From an uncultured Bacteroidota bacterium (lineage in GTDB: Bacteria; Bacteroidota; Bacteroidia; Flavobacteriales; Flavobacteriaceae), in NCBI GenBank assembly GCA_903819815.1, contig CAIJFC010000279.1, positions 1 to 19,396 of the forward strand: a stretch of 19,396 bases of DNA. The letters run 5' to 3'. Position 1 is the first letter of the stretch. Each line of letters begins with the position of its first letter. Below the pieces are notes generated by a model. The model saw only the letters and a list, made by a program, of their open reading frames with translations. It had not been told where the DNA came from and did no database searches. This document shows positions 5,948-13,075 of this stretch, one piece after another. Position numbers and translations under genes: made by a program.

Positions 5948-7309
5948 ATGTACGCTATTCTCGACATAGAAACTACTGGTGGACAATTCAACGAAGAGGG
6001 AATTACAGAAATTGCCATTTATAAATTTGACGGCCACGAAATAGTGGATCAATTTATAAGTTTGATAAATCCTGAAATTCCAATTCAACCCTTTGTAGTA
6101 AAATTAACAGGCATCAACAATGCTATGTTAAAAAGCGCTCCCAAGTTTTATGAAGTCGCGAAACGAATAATTGAAATTACAAATGACTGCGTATTAGTAG
6201 CTCATAACACCGCTTTTGATTATCGAATTTTACGAACAGAATTCAAAAGATTAGGCTTCGATTTTAAAAAGCAGACGCTTTGCACCGTTGAATTATCACA
6301 AAAATTATTGCCCGAACAACCTTCGCACAGCTTAGGAAAACTAGTTCGTGCTCTAGGAATTCCGATAGCCGACAGACATCGCGCGAGTGGTGATGCATTG
6401 GCGACCTTAAAATTATTTCAGTTATTACTCGCTAAAGACACCGAAAAATCAATAGTGCAAAAGCTAATTAAAACAGAAGTACTTAAAGGAATTACTCCAA
6501 AGTTATTTTCAATAATTGAAAGTGTTACTTCAAATACTGGTGTGTATTATATTCATAATGAAGAAGGTAAGATACTATATATTGGTAAAAGTAAAAACAT
6601 AAAAAAACGAATCAACCAGCATTTTACTGGAACTGATAAAAAATCAGTTAAAATTCAATCACAAGTTTTTAAAGTAACTTATGAAGAAACCGGAAGTGAA
6701 TTAATTGCTTTATTGAAGGAAAGCGAAGAAATTAAAATACATAAACCAATATTCAATCGAGCGCAAAGAAAGAACTTATTCAACATTGCATTGTATGCTG
6801 AAGAAGACAAAAATGGTTACTTAAATTTAAAATTACAAAAAGCAGATGGACGAAAAAAAGAAATCACCTCTTTTTCAACCCTACAGGAAGCAAAAAATAC
6901 ATTATTCCGAATCACTGCTGATTATCAATTGTGTCAAAAATTAACTGGATTATACGTAACGAATAACGCATGTTTCCAAAACAAAATTAAAGAATGTGAC
7001 GGCGCTTGTATCGGTGAAATAACTCCCGAAGTCTATAATTCAAGGGTTTTAGCGTTTATTTCTAAAAATAGTTTTGAAGATCAAAACATAATTCTTAAAG
7101 ATAAAGGCAGAACGATTCACGAACGTAGCGCGGTGTTAATTGAAAATGGAATTTATAGAGGATATGCGTTTTATGATTTAAATTATCAGATTCAAAAAAT
7201 TGAAATTCTGAAGAATATTATCATTCCAATGCAAAATAATCGGGACGCCAGAAACATTATTCAAAGCCAAATTCGTAAAAATAAATTATTAAAAATTGTA
7301 AAATTTTAA
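5948..7309 (+). CDS. DnaQ-like DEDDh exonuclease fused to a UvrC/Cho-like GIY-YIG nuclease
   Basis: This 453-residue protein has three parts. Residues 1-165 are a DEDDh 3'-5' exonuclease of the DnaQ/PolC-epsilon type, with D6/E8 in LDIETTG, D91 in HNTAFDYRIL, and H144/D149 in HRASGDA. Residues about 196-275 are a GIY-YIG endonuclease domain as in the UvrC N-terminus: TGVYYI, then ILYIGKSKNIKKRINQHF with R221, and LLKESEEIKIHKPIFN with the metal-binding E258. A later cysteine pattern C329...C342-x7-C350-x3-C354 copies the spacing of the UvrC/Cho cluster reported to hold [4Fe-4S]. No UvrC helix-hairpin-helix or C-terminal endonuclease half is present. Similar fusions are known in Bacteroidota and Actinobacteria and are often annotated as exonuclease domain-containing or DNA polymerase III epsilon. 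A DNA repair or end-trimming role is inferred. A repeat lies immediately on each side. Confidence 0.92.
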   Translation: MYAILDIETTGGQFNEEGITEIAIYKFDGHEIVDQFISLINPEIPIQPFVVKLTGINNAMLKSAPKFYEVAKRIIEITNDCVLVAHNTAFDYRILRTEFKRLGFDFKKQTLCTVELSQKLLPEQPSHSLGKLVRALGIPIADRHRASGDALATLKLFQLLLAKDTEKSIVQKLIKTEVLKGITPKLFSIIESVTSNTGVYYIHNEEGKILYIGKSKNIKKRINQHFTGTDKKSVKIQSQVFKVTYEETGSELIALLKESEEIKIHKPIFNRAQRKNLFNIALYAEEDKNGYLNLKLQKADGRKKEITSFSTLQEAKNTLFRITADYQLCQKLTGLYVTNNACFQNKIKECDGACIGEITPEVYNSRVLAFISKNSFEDQNIILKDKGRTIHERSAVLIENGIYRGYAFYDLNYQIQKIEILKNIIIPMQNNRDARNIIQSQIRKNKLLKIVKF

Positions 7310-7317
7310 TTTTATTT

Positions 7318-7400
7318 GGAGCTAATTCCGGCTATTCGTTGCAATCCATTTTTTGCTTCGTACCGAGCAATAAAATGGGATTTTCACTGCTATCCGGGCT
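7318..7400 (+). repeat. Flavobacterial-type hairpin repeat element upstream of miaA
   Basis: The 98-bp gap between the nuclease gene and miaA is almost filled by a structured, relatively GC-rich element running from GGAGCTAATTCCGGCTATTCG to CTGCTATCCGGGCT. At its centre 7343-7357 pairs with 7366-7382 (two single-base bulges) around an 8-base loop TCGTACCG. The outer parts are partly complementary (CCGG/CCGG). From memory, elements with these flanks (TCC.GCTAT.CGTT.CAATC ... GGATTT.CACTGCTATC.GGGCT) and a variable but self-complementary centre recur in Flavobacterium genomes. No T-run follows the stem, so it is not a standard terminator. Confidence 0.65.
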
Positions 7401-7407
7401 AAAAAAT

Positions 7408-8343
7408 ATGAAGTACTTAATCACCATCGTTGGGCCAACAGCTATAGGAAAAACTTCCTTAAGTATTGTGTTGGCCAAACATTTCAATTGTGAGATTATT
7501 TCATGTGATAGCAGACAGTTTTTTAAAGAAATGACTATTGGTACAGCAGTTCCAAACGAATTAGATCTTTCATCTGCAAAACATCATTTTATACATAACA
7601 AATCCATATTTGATAATTATAACGTGGGTGACTTTGAAAAAGAAGCCTTATCCAAACTTGATGAACTTTATAAAACCAATGATTTTGTTATACTTGTAGG
7701 TGGGTCAGGATTGTACGTAGATGCCATTTTAAAAGGATTCGATGCTATTCCTGAAATTGACAAAAACATTAGAAATATTGTAATAGCGGAATACGAATTA
7801 AATGGGATGGTCTATTTACAAGAAAACTTAAGAAATCTAGATCCAACTTATTATAATGAGCTAACTCAAAAAAATCCACAAACGCTATTAAATCCTCAAA
7901 GAATGATGCGTTTTGTAGAAGTTTGCATTGGAACTGGAAAACCCTATTCCTCTTTTTTAAGTCAGAAAAAAAATCAAAGAAACTTCACTCCTATTTTAAT
8001 CGGTTTAGAAGCTAAAAGAGAAGTGATTTATGACCGAATAAACCAACGTGTAGTTATTATGATGACTGAAGGTTTATTGGCAGAAGCAAAAAATGTTTAT
8101 CCACAAAAAGACTTAAACGCTCTGCAAACTGTTGGATACAAAGAATTATTTAGTTATTTTGATGATGAAATAACGTTAGAATTTGCCATTGAAGAAATTA
8201 AAAAAAATACCCGCCGATTTGCAAAACGACAACTAACATGGTTCAAGAGAAACTCAGAAACTAAATGGTTTGAATTTAATGTGAACATTCATGAAATCAT
8301 CGAATTTATAAATAAAAAAATAGACCATGCCAATTTCAAATGA
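7408..8343 (+). CDS. miaA: tRNA dimethylallyltransferase MiaA
   Basis: MiaA transfers a dimethylallyl group from DMAPP to N6 of A37 in tRNAs that read codons starting with U. From the ATG at 7408 the protein is 311 residues, the usual length. The P-loop GPTAIGKTS begins at residue 9. ISCDSRQFFKEMTIGTAVP is the conserved DSxQ substrate segment. HHFI, the GGSGLYVDAI loop, PQRMMRFVE, and LQTVGYKEL are further MiaA blocks. The RRFAKRQLTWFKR stretch near the C-terminus is the tRNA-binding signature. A longer frame from 7339 would add 23 residues encoded by the repeat element and is not credible. The 3' end overlaps the thioesterase gene by 17 bp, so the two are probably co-translated. Confidence 0.96.
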   Translation: MKYLITIVGPTAIGKTSLSIVLAKHFNCEIISCDSRQFFKEMTIGTAVPNELDLSSAKHHFIHNKSIFDNYNVGDFEKEALSKLDELYKTNDFVILVGGSGLYVDAILKGFDAIPEIDKNIRNIVIAEYELNGMVYLQENLRNLDPTYYNELTQKNPQTLLNPQRMMRFVEVCIGTGKPYSSFLSQKKNQRNFTPILIGLEAKREVIYDRINQRVVIMMTEGLLAEAKNVYPQKDLNALQTVGYKELFSYFDDEITLEFAIEEIKKNTRRFAKRQLTWFKRNSETKWFEFNVNIHEIIEFINKKIDHANFK

Positions 8344-9067
8344 ATTCACATCCGTTTTAAGTAAAGATTGGGAAATCAATTTTACCCAATGCAATCCAAA
8401 TGGTTATCTAAAATACACCGATTTATGCAATTTAATACAGCTAACAGCTGCTGCACATTCCGAATTGGGTGGAATTAGTTTTTCTGATATGCAGGCGTTT
8501 AATCAAGCTTGGGTTTTAAGTAGAATGCGCATTGAAATTACAGAATTACCAAAATGGAAAGACGTAATCACAATAAATACTTGGATCAATAGTCTTGAAA
8601 ATTCTCGTTCAATTAGAGCTATTGAAGTAGTTTTAAATGAAAGAAAAATAATTGGCTCTGAAACTTTTTGGGTAGTTTTTAATACTAAAGTTAGAAGACC
8701 TGAAGAATTAAAATTACCCATTTCTCACTTCGAATTGTTTCAAGAAAGAAAAGCTACCGATATAAGTTTATCTAAAATTATTGTTGAAGATTCCGTAGAA
8801 AAAATCAATGAAAAAGAAGTCGTTTTATCCGATTTAGATATTGTAAATCATGTTAACAATGTAAAATATCTAGAATGGTGTTTGGATTATGTTACTCCTG
8901 AATTAATTTTGAATCAAAAAATAAAATCAATTGAAATGAATTTTTTGAAAGAACTATCATTAAAAGATTTTGTTCAAATTAATAGACATGAGAATGCAAA
9001 ACGAATTCAGTTCACTATTTCAAAAGAAACTAAAACTAGTTTTGTCTTAGAAATTAACTTAGAATAA
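8327..9067 (+). CDS. Acyl-ACP thioesterase family protein (double hotdog)
   Basis: This family (PF01643-type, related to plant FatA/FatB) hydrolyses acyl-ACP to release free fatty acids. The 246 residues fit two hotdog folds. The first (about 10-135) contains the NPNGYLKYTDLCNLIQLTAAAHSE helix and the WVLSRMRIEI strand. The second (about 160-246) carries SDLDIVNHVNNVKYLEWCLD with D171, N174, H175 and N178. This matches the D-x-N-x-HVNN-x-x-Y-x-x-W signature where the catalytic residues of FatB-type enzymes lie. The ATG at 8327 lies 17 bp inside miaA. Ending the + strand block, the stop runs straight into a bidirectional terminator. Substrate chain length cannot be read from the sequence. Confidence 0.88.
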   Translation: MPISNEFTSVLSKDWEINFTQCNPNGYLKYTDLCNLIQLTAAAHSELGGISFSDMQAFNQAWVLSRMRIEITELPKWKDVITINTWINSLENSRSIRAIEVVLNERKIIGSETFWVVFNTKVRRPEELKLPISHFELFQERKATDISLSKIIVEDSVEKINEKEVVLSDLDIVNHVNNVKYLEWCLDYVTPELILNQKIKSIEMNFLKELSLKDFVQINRHENAKRIQFTISKETKTSFVLEINLE

Positions 9068-9092
9068 AAAACTCCGATTTCTCGGAGTTTTT
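9067..9092. terminator. Bidirectional terminator between the thioesterase and response regulator genes
   Basis: A perfect 11-bp stem (9067-9077 with 9082-9092, AAAAACTCCGA/TCGGAGTTTTT) encloses a 4-base loop. The A-run on one side and T-run on the other let it work in both directions, fitting its place between two convergent genes. Confidence 0.9.
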
Positions 9093-9098
9093 AAAAAT

Positions 9099-9818
9099 TT
9101 ATTTATCTGCAACTTTATTTTTGATCACTAATCTAAATCCTTCACCGTGAATGTTCAAAATTTCAACATCTACATCCAGTTTTAGGTATTTTCTAAGTTT
9201 AGCAATATAAACATCCATACTTCTTGAAGTAAAGTAATTGTCATCTCTCCATATTTTAGTCAATGCTAATTCTCTTGGCATTAAGTCATTTTCATAAAGT
9301 ACTAATAGTTTTAGTAATTCATTTTCTTTAGGAGATAATTTAATCGATTCTTGATCTTTAAACGTCAAGAAGCGCAATTTAGAATTCAAATGAAAACCAC
9401 CTACTTGGAATTCAAATTTTGTAGCATCCGTTTTTGTGTCTGAAGATTTTCTTTGAATTATAGCTCTAATTTTCATCAATAAAACCTCCGAATCAAAAGG
9501 TTTATTTAAGTAATCATCTGCACCTACTTTATATCCTTTCAACACGTCCTCTTTCATAGATTTAGCAGTTAAAAAAACAATAGGCACTTCTTTATTCTTT
9601 TCTCTAATCTCTTTTGCTAGCGTATATCCGTCCTTATAAGGCATCATTACATCTAGAATACACAAATCGTAGGTGTCTTTTTTGAATTTTTCAAAACCTT
9701 CCATACCATTTTTTGCCAATGTAACATCAAAATCATTTAGCATTAAATAGTCTTTTAAAATGGCTCCGAAATTTTGATCGTCTTCTACTAAAAGAATTTT
9801 TTTGTTGTCTGTTTCCAT
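9099..9818 (-). CDS. OmpR/PhoB-family response regulator (RprY-like)
   Basis: This 239-residue DNA-binding response regulator has a receiver domain (about 5-120) with the acidic pair D13/D14, phospho-acceptor D56 in LCILDVMMP, T84 and K106, all intact. A winged-helix OmpR-type output domain (about 135-235) follows, with SPKENELLKLLV, the recognition-helix segment TSRSMDVYIAKLRKYL, and the final ILNIHGEGFRLV wing. It starts 7 bp after the sensor kinase stop and is certainly its partner. Bacteroides RprXY is the nearest system I recall by architecture. The DNA targets are not visible here. Confidence 0.93.
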   Translation of the reverse strand: METDNKKILLVEDDQNFGAILKDYLMLNDFDVTLAKNGMEGFEKFKKDTYDLCILDVMMPYKDGYTLAKEIREKNKEVPIVFLTAKSMKEDVLKGYKVGADDYLNKPFDSEVLLMKIRAIIQRKSSDTKTDATKFEFQVGGFHLNSKLRFLTFKDQESIKLSPKENELLKLLVLYENDLMPRELALTKIWRDDNYFTSRSMDVYIAKLRKYLKLDVDVEILNIHGEGFRLVIKNKVADK

Positions 9819-9825
9819 AGTGTTA

Positions 9826-11409
9826 TTAATTAATTAGTGGTAATTTTATTATAAATGTACTTCCTTTTCCTTTTTCACTTTCTACATAAACTTCACCATC
9901 ATGATTTTCTACAATTTTCTTAACATATGCCAATCCTAATCCATGGCCTTTAACGTTATGTAGATCACCTGTGTGTTCTCTATAGAACTTTTCAAATATT
10001 CTTTTTTGAGCAACTTTACTCATTCCTGTACCTTGATCTTTAATTTTAATTATTATAAAGTCTTTTACATTTTCAGTATAAATATCAATTACTGGTAACT
10101 CTGGCGAATATTTGATTGCATTGTCTAATATATTTACGATCACGTTCGTAAAATGAACATCATTTAATAAAACTGATGTTCTTGTTGCCTCAAAATGTGT
10201 TATAATTGATCCTTGACGGTCTTCAATTATCAAATTAATATGCTCAACAGCATCATCAATTATCTCATGTATATTAATAGATTCTTTACTAATTTCTAAT
10301 TCTCTTTTTTCTAATTTTGAAATTCTAAGAACATTTTCAACTTGCGCATGCATTCGTTTATTTTCATCTCTTATCATTTGTAAATAGCGCAGTACCTTAT
10401 CCTTATCATCAATTATCTTTGGGTTTTTAATAGCATCCAAAGCTAAATTAATAGTTGCAATCGGAGTTTTAAATTCATGAGTCATATTATTAATGAAATC
10501 TGTTTTAATTTCAGAAATCTGTCTTTGACGAATCAATTGATTTAAAGCACTGGAATATGCAATAATAATTATCAATGTAAATATTATTGATAATACAGTA
10601 ATTCCTAACAATTCCGAAAACAAAAATGTTTTTTTATGCGGAAAACTAACTAATAATTGGTAAGAACTTGCGCCTTCGTTATCTGTAAATACAGGTATTG
10701 AATAGGTATTATGTTTGTCGTAATTAAACTTCTCTGATTTAATTTTTGTCGCTAAACCATTACTGTAAATACCATATTCAAATGGCGTTTTAATACCAAA
10801 CTCATCCAATTCATTCAACAATAATTTTTGAAGAATTTCATTAGAAACTCTTTCTTGAATTGGCATTGTTGAAGCAATATCTTTAAAAAAAATCTCAAAC
10901 TGAGCATTATCTAAAATATCTAAATTCCCTGATTTTTGAATTTTAGAATCCGGCATTACACTATTTTGAACAACTGAATTATCAATTTTATTATCATTAT
11001 AAATTTCAGTTGTTCTTTTAGAAGAAAAACTCTTTAATTTAACACTATCTACTTTTTTATTAAAAATAGAAGATGAAATGGAATAATCTTCTGCTATAAT
11101 ACTATTCGAATAAATTATTGTTTCATTAGTTTGGGTGTTCTTTTGAACATAATAAAATTCTAATAAATCATTCTTTTGAGGCGCTTTTCCGGTACTGTCT
11201 TTAAAACGATTGTATTTATCATAAAAACTATATGCTTCTCTTTTTTGTAATTTATTAGAAACATTTACAATCGCTTGCTGAACGTGAAAACGAAATTGCT
11301 CATCATTGTTCTGAAAAGAAGAATTAAACCAATAAACTTGAACTAATATTATCCCAATTAGGGATAAACTCATTAAGACAATCAGTAAACGGAAAAATAA
11401 TTTATTCAT
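9826..11409 (-). CDS. Membrane sensor histidine kinase (RprX-like)
   Basis: This 527-residue protein (numbered from the ATG at 11409) has an N-terminal membrane helix at about 8-28, an extracytoplasmic region of roughly 230 residues and a second membrane helix at about 263-287. A HisKA domain follows with the phospho-accepting H311 in NNMTHEFKTPIATINLALD. The HATPase_c domain has the N box NILDNAIKYSP, the G1 box DQGTGM, an F box (IFEKFYRE) and the G2 box GHGLGLAYV. There is no HAMP or PAS domain between helix and kinase. The extracytoplasmic part has no sensor fold I recognise. A TTG codon directly before the ATG is preceded by a stop, so ATG at 11409 is taken as the start. It is cotranscribed with the regulator 7 bp downstream. 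The coaE gene ends 70 bp upstream. Confidence 0.93.
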   Translation of the reverse strand: MNKLFFRLLIVLMSLSLIGIILVQVYWFNSSFQNNDEQFRFHVQQAIVNVSNKLQKREAYSFYDKYNRFKDSTGKAPQKNDLLEFYYVQKNTQTNETIIYSNSIIAEDYSISSSIFNKKVDSVKLKSFSSKRTTEIYNDNKIDNSVVQNSVMPDSKIQKSGNLDILDNAQFEIFFKDIASTMPIQERVSNEILQKLLLNELDEFGIKTPFEYGIYSNGLATKIKSEKFNYDKHNTYSIPVFTDNEGASSYQLLVSFPHKKTFLFSELLGITVLSIIFTLIIIIAYSSALNQLIRQRQISEIKTDFINNMTHEFKTPIATINLALDAIKNPKIIDDKDKVLRYLQMIRDENKRMHAQVENVLRISKLEKRELEISKESINIHEIIDDAVEHINLIIEDRQGSIITHFEATRTSVLLNDVHFTNVIVNILDNAIKYSPELPVIDIYTENVKDFIIIKIKDQGTGMSKVAQKRIFEKFYREHTGDLHNVKGHGLGLAYVKKIVENHDGEVYVESEKGKGSTFIIKLPLIN

Positions 11410-11479
11410 CAATCAAATTTAATATTTTAACACTTATTCCATTAATATATTAACCAAACATTAACAATTAAAGCTTTTT

Positions 11480-12064
11480 TTAGTAATTTAATAAAATTGT
11501 AATGATTTTTTGTGTTTGTGCGCACGCAACTTCAATATCTTGATTATCAATTACATAATCACTCTTTTTGTTTCGCATGTCGTCAGTCCACTGGTTGTTA
11601 ATTTTAGACATTACTTCTTCATATGTAGCAAGATCTCTATTAATTACCCTTTGAATTCTCAATTCTTGAGGGGCAGAAATGGAAATTATCGCATCACAAT
11701 CTTTATAACTTCCGCTTTCAAATAAAATTGCGGCTTCTTTGATTACAAGTTTAGCATTTTTATTTGCGAAAAGCCACTTATCAAAATCAACTTTAACTGC
11801 TGGATGAATAATTTGATTAAGTAATTTTAATTGAATAGGGTAATTAAATACAAGTTTGGATAGTTTTTCTTTGTCAAGCAAATTATTACTGAAAATACCA
11901 TTTCCAAAAACTGACTTTAAAGATTTTATAGTTTCAGGTAAATAAAGAATTTTTTTTGCTTGCTCGTCAGAATTATAAACTGGAATTCCTAACGATTTTA
12001 AATGATTAGCAATTGTTGTTTTACCACTACCTATTCCGCCAGTTAATCCAATTATTTTTGTCAT
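11480..12064 (-). CDS. coaE: Dephospho-CoA kinase CoaE
   Basis: CoaE catalyses the last step of coenzyme A synthesis, ATP-dependent phosphorylation of the 3'-hydroxyl of dephospho-CoA. The 194-residue length is normal. The P-loop is GGIGSGKTT (9-17), D33 in NSDEQAKK is the usual catalytic aspartate, and the LxHPxV-like IIHPAVKVDF and VIKEAAILFESG blocks are typical. RVINRD marks the lid region. The ATG overlaps the glycosyltransferase stop by 4 bp (ATGA), so the two are translationally coupled. With coaBC about 5 kb upstream on the same strand, two CoA biosynthesis genes lie in this region. Confidence 0.95.
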   Translation of the reverse strand: MTKIIGLTGGIGSGKTTIANHLKSLGIPVYNSDEQAKKILYLPETIKSLKSVFGNGIFSNNLLDKEKLSKLVFNYPIQLKLLNQIIHPAVKVDFDKWLFANKNAKLVIKEAAILFESGSYKDCDAIISISAPQELRIQRVINRDLATYEEVMSKINNQWTDDMRNKKSDYVIDNQDIEVACAQTQKIITILLNY

Positions 12065-13059
12065 TTCTTAAAGAATAATTCAGGGTAAGCTTTTTCTGGT
12101 TGCTGTTTTAAAACGAAAATTTTATAGAACGATTCTAAAAACCCAAAACCATAACCCGAAAACTGTTTCCAAGCTGCTTTTACTGATAAATAACCAACAA
12201 TAAAATTTTTACTTTTATAGGTTGCGGCCAAAAACAAAATTATAAAATAGATAAAATATAATTTAATAAGTAAATCTTGTGCGAAGATTAATAAGAATAT
12301 TGAAAAATAAAAACCAACGATAAATATAGAAGGTAAAAAGTAAGTTATCTTATTGTATTCGGGATACCAACTATTCAAAATTGGTCTTGCTTTACCAAAT
12401 TTATTGACTTGAAGATAAAATTTATCCCAATCAATTCTTCTTTTGTGGTAAACAAATGCTTCAGAAAATAGCTTTGTATCAAAGCCCAATTTCCATAATC
12501 TAATTGATAAATCTGGGTCTTCACCTGGATGAATATTTCCAAAACCACCCGATGTTTCAAAAGCTTTTTTAGACAATCCCATATTAAAACTTCGTGGTTG
12601 AAAGCGATCAATTTTTTCAGAACCACCGCGAATTCCGCCTGTAGTCAAAAAAGAAGTCATTGTAAAATCAATCGCTTTTTGAAGGTTTGAAAAACTGGAC
12701 ATGGCTCGATCAGGACCTCCAAAACAATCAACATATTCTTGTTTTAATTGTGATGAAACTTCAGTTAAATAGTTTTTTGGAATAATACAATCGGAATCAA
12801 AAATCAAAAAATACTCCCCTTTTGCCTTTTTCATTCCGAAATTTCTAGAATCTCCAGGTCCAGTATTTTCTTTATTGTAATAAGCTATGTTTAATTTACT
12901 TTTAAATAGATCAATTGTATTTTCACATGACAAACTTGAACCATCTTCAACTATAACCACTTCAAAATCTTCTTTATAGTCAGTTTGAAGTAAACTATCT
13001 AAAAGTTCTTTTATCTCATCGGGACGATTGAAAACTGGAATAATTATTGAAAAATACAT
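12061..13059 (-). CDS. Family 2 glycosyltransferase with C-terminal membrane segments
   Basis: This 332-residue GT-A fold enzyme (GT2) would transfer a sugar from a nucleotide-sugar donor to a lipid or glycan. The N-terminus is SIIIPVFNRPDEI, the nucleotide-binding D39 is in VIVEDGSS, and the metal-binding DxD is DSD (88-90) in YFLIFDSDCIIP. GPGDSRNFG and a later GEDPDLSIRLWKLG segment supply the acceptor/catalytic region (ED). Two hydrophobic stretches between about 244 and 290 suggest anchoring at the inner membrane. It starts 16 bp after fabV and overlaps coaE by 4 bp. Acceptor and sugar are unknown; an envelope polysaccharide or glycolipid role is the natural guess. Confidence 0.9.
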   Translation of the reverse strand: MYFSIIIPVFNRPDEIKELLDSLLQTDYKEDFEVVIVEDGSSLSCENTIDLFKSKLNIAYYNKENTGPGDSRNFGMKKAKGEYFLIFDSDCIIPKNYLTEVSSQLKQEYVDCFGGPDRAMSSFSNLQKAIDFTMTSFLTTGGIRGGSEKIDRFQPRSFNMGLSKKAFETSGGFGNIHPGEDPDLSIRLWKLGFDTKLFSEAFVYHKRRIDWDKFYLQVNKFGKARPILNSWYPEYNKITYFLPSIFIVGFYFSIFLLIFAQDLLIKLYFIYFIILFLAATYKSKNFIVGYLSVKAAWKQFSGYGFGFLESFYKIFVLKQQPEKAYPELFFKK

Positions 13060-13075
13060 TTTTTATTAATAGTTA

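Noticed and set aside
7339..7407. Upstream start for miaA (23 extra residues)
   Set aside because: The extra codons lie wholly in the hairpin repeat element. MiaA proteins begin just before the P-loop, as from 7408.
11410..11421. TTG start for the histidine kinase and TAAATTTG -7-like box just before it
   Set aside because: The ATG at 11409 follows the TTG directly and is the ordinary choice. The box ends only 4 bases before that ATG, so transcription from it would begin inside the gene.
11442..11453. Perfect palindrome TTAATATATTAA between coaE and the kinase gene
   Set aside because: Short A/T-only palindromes are expected by chance in DNA this AT-rich, and there is no second copy or T-run to make it a site or terminator.
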